From contig NZ_JIAV01000002.1 of NCBI RefSeq assembly GCF_000620645.1, positions 1-64,000 of the forward strand: a stretch of 64,000 bases of DNA. Reading direction: 5' to 3'. This document shows positions 58,747 through 64,000 of the stretch, one piece after another (positions within the stretch are counted from its first letter, which is position 1; each line of letters begins with the position of its first letter). The position numbers were made by a program, and so were the translations under genes. The notes beneath the pieces are model-generated. The model saw only the letters and a program-made list of their open reading frames with translations, searched no databases and was not told where the DNA came from. This stretch comes from Nocardioides sp. URHA0032. Its GTDB lineage: Bacteria; Actinomycetota; Actinomycetes; Propionibacteriales; Nocardioidaceae.

Positions 58747-59441
58747 GGCGCCTTGATGTCCTTGTCGGTGCCGTAGTCCTCGAACGTGACCGTGTAGCTC
58801 ATCGGGACGGAGTCCTGGTAGAAGACGCCGGTGAGGTGGGCCTCGCGGAGCTCGTCGTCGTCGGTGATCGTGTACGTCACGTCGAAGTCGCCGGAGGCGG
58901 TCGGGATGATGTTCTTGACGACCTGGCTGGAGACCTTGCCGGAGTACTCGGTGAGGACCTCGCTGTTGTCCTTCCCGCCGCGGACGCTGTCGCCCTTCTC
59001 GAGCGCGGTGGTGGCGCTCAGCAGCGAGGAGAAGCCGTGGTCGGGGCTCATCAGCTGCGCGGGGTCGGGGGCGCCGTAGTCGACCGGGTCGATGTCCTGC
59101 CAGCCCGAGGTCAGCGGCAGCTGCACGTAGACCTTGCGGTCGACCGCGATCACCGGCACCTCGAAGGCCTGGCCGTTCAGGACCACGGTGATCTTGCCGT
59201 CGAACGCCGGGTCGTGGGTGCCCACGCCCTGCGCGTCCTCGACCCCCGTGACGCCGTCGGGGAGGTTGTCGGTGTGCAGCGTGAGGTCCACGCCGCTGGT
59301 CTCGTCGAGGGTGGTCTTGGCCGCCGCCAGCACGTCCACGGGCGCCTCGTCGGAACCGCTGGAGCCGCCGTTGCAGGCGGACACGGACAGGAGCAGGGCG
59401 CCGGCCGCGAGGGCCGACGTCACCCGGTGGGGAGGGAGCAC
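58743..59441 (-). CDS. lprG: LppX/LprA/LprF/LprG-family lipoprotein
   Basis: This lipoprotein of about 232 residues has a signal ending in lipobox SVSAC. The mature domain matches the LppX_LprAFG fold: AAKTTLDETSGVDLTLHTDN, then VPVIAVDRKVYVQLPLTSGW and FDVTYTITDDDELREAHLTG. These proteins carry a hydrophobic pocket for acylated lipids. Its neighbour is a P55-like MFS, as for mycobacterial LprG. I chose GTG 59441, with GGAAGG about 8 nt upstream and 4 nt after the parC stop; GTG 59459 would overlap parC. The three genes form a tight unit. Confidence 0.85.
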   Translation of the reverse strand: MLPPHRVTSALAAGALLLSVSACNGGSSGSDEAPVDVLAAAKTTLDETSGVDLTLHTDNLPDGVTGVEDAQGVGTHDPAFDGKITVVLNGQAFEVPVIAVDRKVYVQLPLTSGWQDIDPVDYGAPDPAQLMSPDHGFSSLLSATTALEKGDSVRGGKDNSEVLTEYSGKVSSQVVKNIIPTASGDFDVTYTITDDDELREAHLTGVFYQDSVPMSYTVTFEDYGTDKDIKAP

Positions 59442-59445
59442 CCGC

Positions 59446-61920
59446 TCACCCTTCCACACGCACGCGCAGCGCCACCGGTCCGGCGATCGCCGCGATCGGC
59501 TGGCTCCCGGGCGTGCCGGAGCCGTCCCGCTTGCCGGTCGCGGGCGGCAGCTCGACGGGCGCCCCGCTCGCGGCGGCAGCGCGCGGCGGCGCCGTACCGG
59601 CCCAGGCCACGACCAGGGCGTCCTCGCCCTTGAGGAACCGGTGGCAGCGCACGCCGCCGGTGGCGCGACCCTTGCTCGGGTACTCCGAGAACGGCGTGAC
59701 CTTGAGCGCCCCCGGCTCGGTGCCGGGCAGCGCCGTCGAGGAGCCGGAGGCGGTGACCACGACCGAGCCCTCGGGCGCGTCCGGGTCGATCGCGCCGAAC
59801 CACGCGACCCGCTCGCCGGCGGCGACCCGGACGCCGGCGATGCCGCCGCCCGAGCGACCCTGCGGGCGTACGGCGTCCGCGCCGAAGTGCAGGAGCTGGG
59901 CGTCGGAGGTGATGAAGCAGAGCGACTCCCGGCCGGTCGTCAGCTCGACCGCGCCGACGACCTCGTCGCCGTCCGCGAGCCGGATCACCTCCCACTCGTC
60001 CCTGCCGAGGACCTCCGGGTTGACCCGCTTCACGATGCCCTGACGGGTCCCGAGGGCGATGCCCGGGCCGTCGGTGGCGAGCGTGCAGAGCGCGAGCAGC
60101 CGCTCGCCGCTCTCCAGCGGCAGGATCTCGCTGACCGGCAGGCCGCCGGCCAGGTGCGGGTCGTTCGCGGTGTCGGGGAGCTGCGGCAGCTCGAGCACGC
60201 CGATCTTGACCAGGCGACCCAGGCTGGTCAGGCCGCCGACCTCGCCGCGCGCGGTCGCCCGCACCGCCGAGACCACCACGTCGTGGCTGGAGCGGCCGCC
60301 ACCCTGGCCGGGCTGCTCCGCGTTGGCGGTCCGGGCCAGCAGCCCGCTGGAGGACAGGTAGACGAAGCACGGGTCGTCGGCGACCTCGAGGGCCACGGCG
60401 GTCGCGGTGACCGCCGTACCGGCCGACTCGAGCAGCACGGTGCGGCGCGGGGTGCCGTAGGTCTTCGCGACCTCGCTGAGCTCGTCGCCGACGACCTTCC
60501 AGCGCAGCTTCTCGTCCTGGATGATCGCGTCGAGGTCCTCGATGGTGCGGCGGAGCTCGTCCTGCTCCTTCTCCAGCTCGATCCGGGAGAACTTCGTGAG
60601 CCGGCGCAGCGGCATGTCGAGGATGTAGTCGGCCTGGATCTCGCTGAGGTCGAAGACCGACATCAGCCGCTCCTTCGCGGCCGCGGCGTTGTCGCTGGCG
60701 CGGATCAGCTGGATGACCTCGTCGATGTCGAGGATCGCGACCAGCAGGCCTTCGACGAGGTGCAGCCGGTCGGCCGCCTTCCTGCGGCGGAACTCCGAGC
60801 GCCGCCGGACCACCTCGAAGCGGTGGTCGAGGAAGACCCGGAGCATCTCCTTCAGCGACAGCGTCCGCGGCTGGCCGTCGACCAGAGCCACGGCGTTGAT
60901 GCCGAACGTGTCCTCCATCGGCGTGAGCTTGTAAAGCTGCTCGAGCAGCGCCTCGGGCACGAAGCCGTTCTTGACCTCGATCACCAGCCGCAGGCCGTTC
61001 TCGCGGTCGGTGAGGTCCTTGATGTCCGAGATGCCCTGGAGCTTCTTGCCCTGCACGAGCGTCTTGATCCGCTCGATGACCTTCTCGGTGCCGACGCCGT
61101 ACGGCAGCTCGGTCACCACGATGCCCTTGCGGCGGTTGGTGATGCTCTCGACGCGGGCCGTGGCGCGCATCCGGAACGTGCCGCGGCCGGTCTCGTAGGC
61201 GTCGCGGATGCCCTCGAGGCCGACGATCTTGCCGCCGGTGGGCAGGTCCGGCCCGGGGATGAACCGCATCAGGTCGTCCACCGAGGCGCTCGGGTGGGCG
61301 ATCACGTGCCGCAGCGCCTGGACCACCTCGACCAGGTTGTGCGGGGCGCAGTTGGTGGCCATGCCGACCGCGATGCCGGTCGTGCCGTTCACGACGAGGT
61401 TCGGGATCGCCGACGGCAGCACCGCCGGCTCGAACTCGCGGCTGTCGTAGTTGGGCTTGAAGTCGACGGTGTCCTCGTCGATGGATGAAGTCATCGCCAC
61501 CGCGGGTGGCGCCATCCGGCACTCGGTGTAGCGCATCGCGGCCGGGGAGTCGTCGGGCGAGCCGAAGTTGCCGTGCCCGTCGATCATCGGCAGCCGCATC
61601 GACCACGGCTGCGCCATCCGCACCAGCGCGTCGTAGATCGCGCCGTCGCCGTGGGGGTGCAGCCGGCCCATCACCTCGCCGACGACGCGGGCGCTCTTGA
61701 CGTGACCGCGGTCGGGCCGCAGGCCCATGTCGTTCATCGTGTACAGGATCCGGCGCTGGACCGGCTTCAGCCCGTCCCGGGCGTCCGGGAGGGCGCGGGA
61801 GTAGATGACGGAGTAGGCGTACTCGAGGAACGACGACTCCATCTCCTGCTTGATGTCGGTGTCGAGGATGTGCTCCTCGAAGTCGTCGGGGAGGTCCTGC
61901 TTCGTGCTACGCCGTGCCAT
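59446..61920 (-). CDS. parC: DNA topoisomerase IV subunit A (GyrA/ParC family)
   Basis: This 824-residue subunit cleaves and rejoins DNA. Tyr131 in [10 protein letters not shown] is the active-site tyrosine; the helix region reads [20 protein letters not shown] and the breakage domain has [20 protein letters not shown]. The C-terminal beta-pinwheel is present, but I find no GyrA-box (QRRGGKG), which supports topoisomerase IV rather than gyrase. The residue matching E. coli GyrA Ser83 is Gly93. The start is ATG 61920 with AGAGGA upstream. lprG follows within a few bases, so parC-lprG-P55 is one unit. Confidence 0.94.
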   Translation of the reverse strand: MARRSTKQDLPDDFEEHILDTDIKQEMESSFLEYAYSVIYSRALPDARDGLKPVQRRILYTMNDMGLRPDRGHVKSARVVGEVMGRLHPHGDGAIYDALVRMAQPWSMRLPMIDGHGNFGSPDDSPAAMRYTECRMAPPAVAMTSSIDEDTVDFKPNYDSREFEPAVLPSAIPNLVVNGTTGIAVGMATNCAPHNLVEVVQALRHVIAHPSASVDDLMRFIPGPDLPTGGKIVGLEGIRDAYETGRGTFRMRATARVESITNRRKGIVVTELPYGVGTEKVIERIKTLVQGKKLQGISDIKDLTDRENGLRLVIEVKNGFVPEALLEQLYKLTPMEDTFGINAVALVDGQPRTLSLKEMLRVFLDHRFEVVRRRSEFRRRKAADRLHLVEGLLVAILDIDEVIQLIRASDNAAAAKERLMSVFDLSEIQADYILDMPLRRLTKFSRIELEKEQDELRRTIEDLDAIIQDEKLRWKVVGDELSEVAKTYGTPRRTVLLESAGTAVTATAVALEVADDPCFVYLSSSGLLARTANAEQPGQGGGRSSHDVVVSAVRATARGEVGGLTSLGRLVKIGVLELPQLPDTANDPHLAGGLPVSEILPLESGERLLALCTLATDGPGIALGTRQGIVKRVNPEVLGRDEWEVIRLADGDEVVGAVELTTGRESLCFITSDAQLLHFGADAVRPQGRSGGGIAGVRVAAGERVAWFGAIDPDAPEGSVVVTASGSSTALPGTEPGALKVTPFSEYPSKGRATGGVRCHRFLKGEDALVVAWAGTAPPRAAAASGAPVELPPATGKRDGSGTPGSQPIAAIAGPVALRVRVEG

Positions 61921-61982
61921 GTCCGTGATCCTCTCAACCGGCGCCGACGGAAATGTCGCGGGCACGCCGATGTCACGGCGGC

Positions 61983-61992
61983 AGGCTAGATT
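61983..61992. promoter_or_regulatory. Bidirectional -10 element (AGGCTAGATT)
   Basis: The plus strand reads TAGATT, ending 7 nt before the GTG at 62000 (leaderless). The minus strand reads TAGCCT, about 60 nt before the parC start (leadered with an AGAGGA site). The two hexamers share the central TA. Confidence 0.5.
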
Positions 61993-61999
61993 TCACCGC

Positions 62000-64000
<2,001 letters not shown>

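Overview
This 64 kb window comes from a very GC-rich (about 70%) actinobacterial chromosome. The best guess is a member of the Nocardioidaceae, such as Nocardioides. Support for this: nearly every codon ends in G or C; GTG and TTG starts are common; there is a complete decaprenyl-phosphoryl-arabinose (DPA) pathway; the principal sigma factor has a Lys/Ala-rich N-terminus as in HrdB; and actinobacterial families such as DUF222/HNH, DUF2613, DUF3068, DUF4192 and DUF7455 are present. I see no rRNA, tRNA, CRISPR array or intact mobile element. The only mobile-element trace is the last 25 codons of an IS30-type transposase at the left edge.

Layout. 1-2.9 kb: IS30 remnant, a DUF222/HNH protein, a secreted beta-barrel-like protein and a 26-residue membrane peptide. 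2.9-5.3 kb: an amino-acid ABC transporter operon. 5.4-10 kb: DUF554, a GNAT, a thioesterase and polA. 9.9-27.9 kb: a large cell-envelope locus with a flippase, ubiA-dprE1-dprE2, a GT-C-like membrane protein, a DUF2613 peptide, a GT4 glycosyltransferase, a methyltransferase, aftD, an acyltransferase, two paralogous GT-C-like proteins and a DUF3068 protein. From memory, much of it matches the Rv0224c-Rv0228/Rv0236c and Rv3790-Rv3806c genes of Mycobacterium tuberculosis. It probably makes the DPA donor and assembles and decorates an arabinan-type polymer.

28-36 kb: a methyltransferase, rpsA with a strong terminator, a GlxA-type regulator, an acyl-CoA ligase, a TetR regulator divergent from an epimerase with two palindromic operators, coaE, and a group-2 sigma factor with a SigR-like promoter. 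36-43 kb: an S9 oligopeptidase divergent from pxpA, a DUF4333 lipoprotein, a gene-free region with a candidate structured RNA and terminator, pxpBC and dinB. 43-50 kb: DUF4192, two GCS2-type ligases, a universal stress protein, an HhH-GPD repair protein and the principal sigma factor. 50-53 kb: an FAD oxidoreductase, EamA, DUF456 and DUF7455. 53-64 kb: parE, a sulfotransferase, a beta-carbonic anhydrase, a parC-lprG-P55 unit, and a truncated GNAT/acyl-CoA-synthetase (Pat-like) protein running off the right edge.

Across the window many genes have a TANNNT -10 hexamer only 6-8 nt before the start codon, which suggests leaderless mRNAs. At three divergent promoters the two -10 elements share one TA step. 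Other points for follow-up: the structured leader before pxpBC, a possible ATC start for parE, the Cys-to-Ala change at the benzothiazinone target position of DprE1, and the coupling of lprG-P55 to parC. All calls rest on reading the sequence and family memory; no database search was run.
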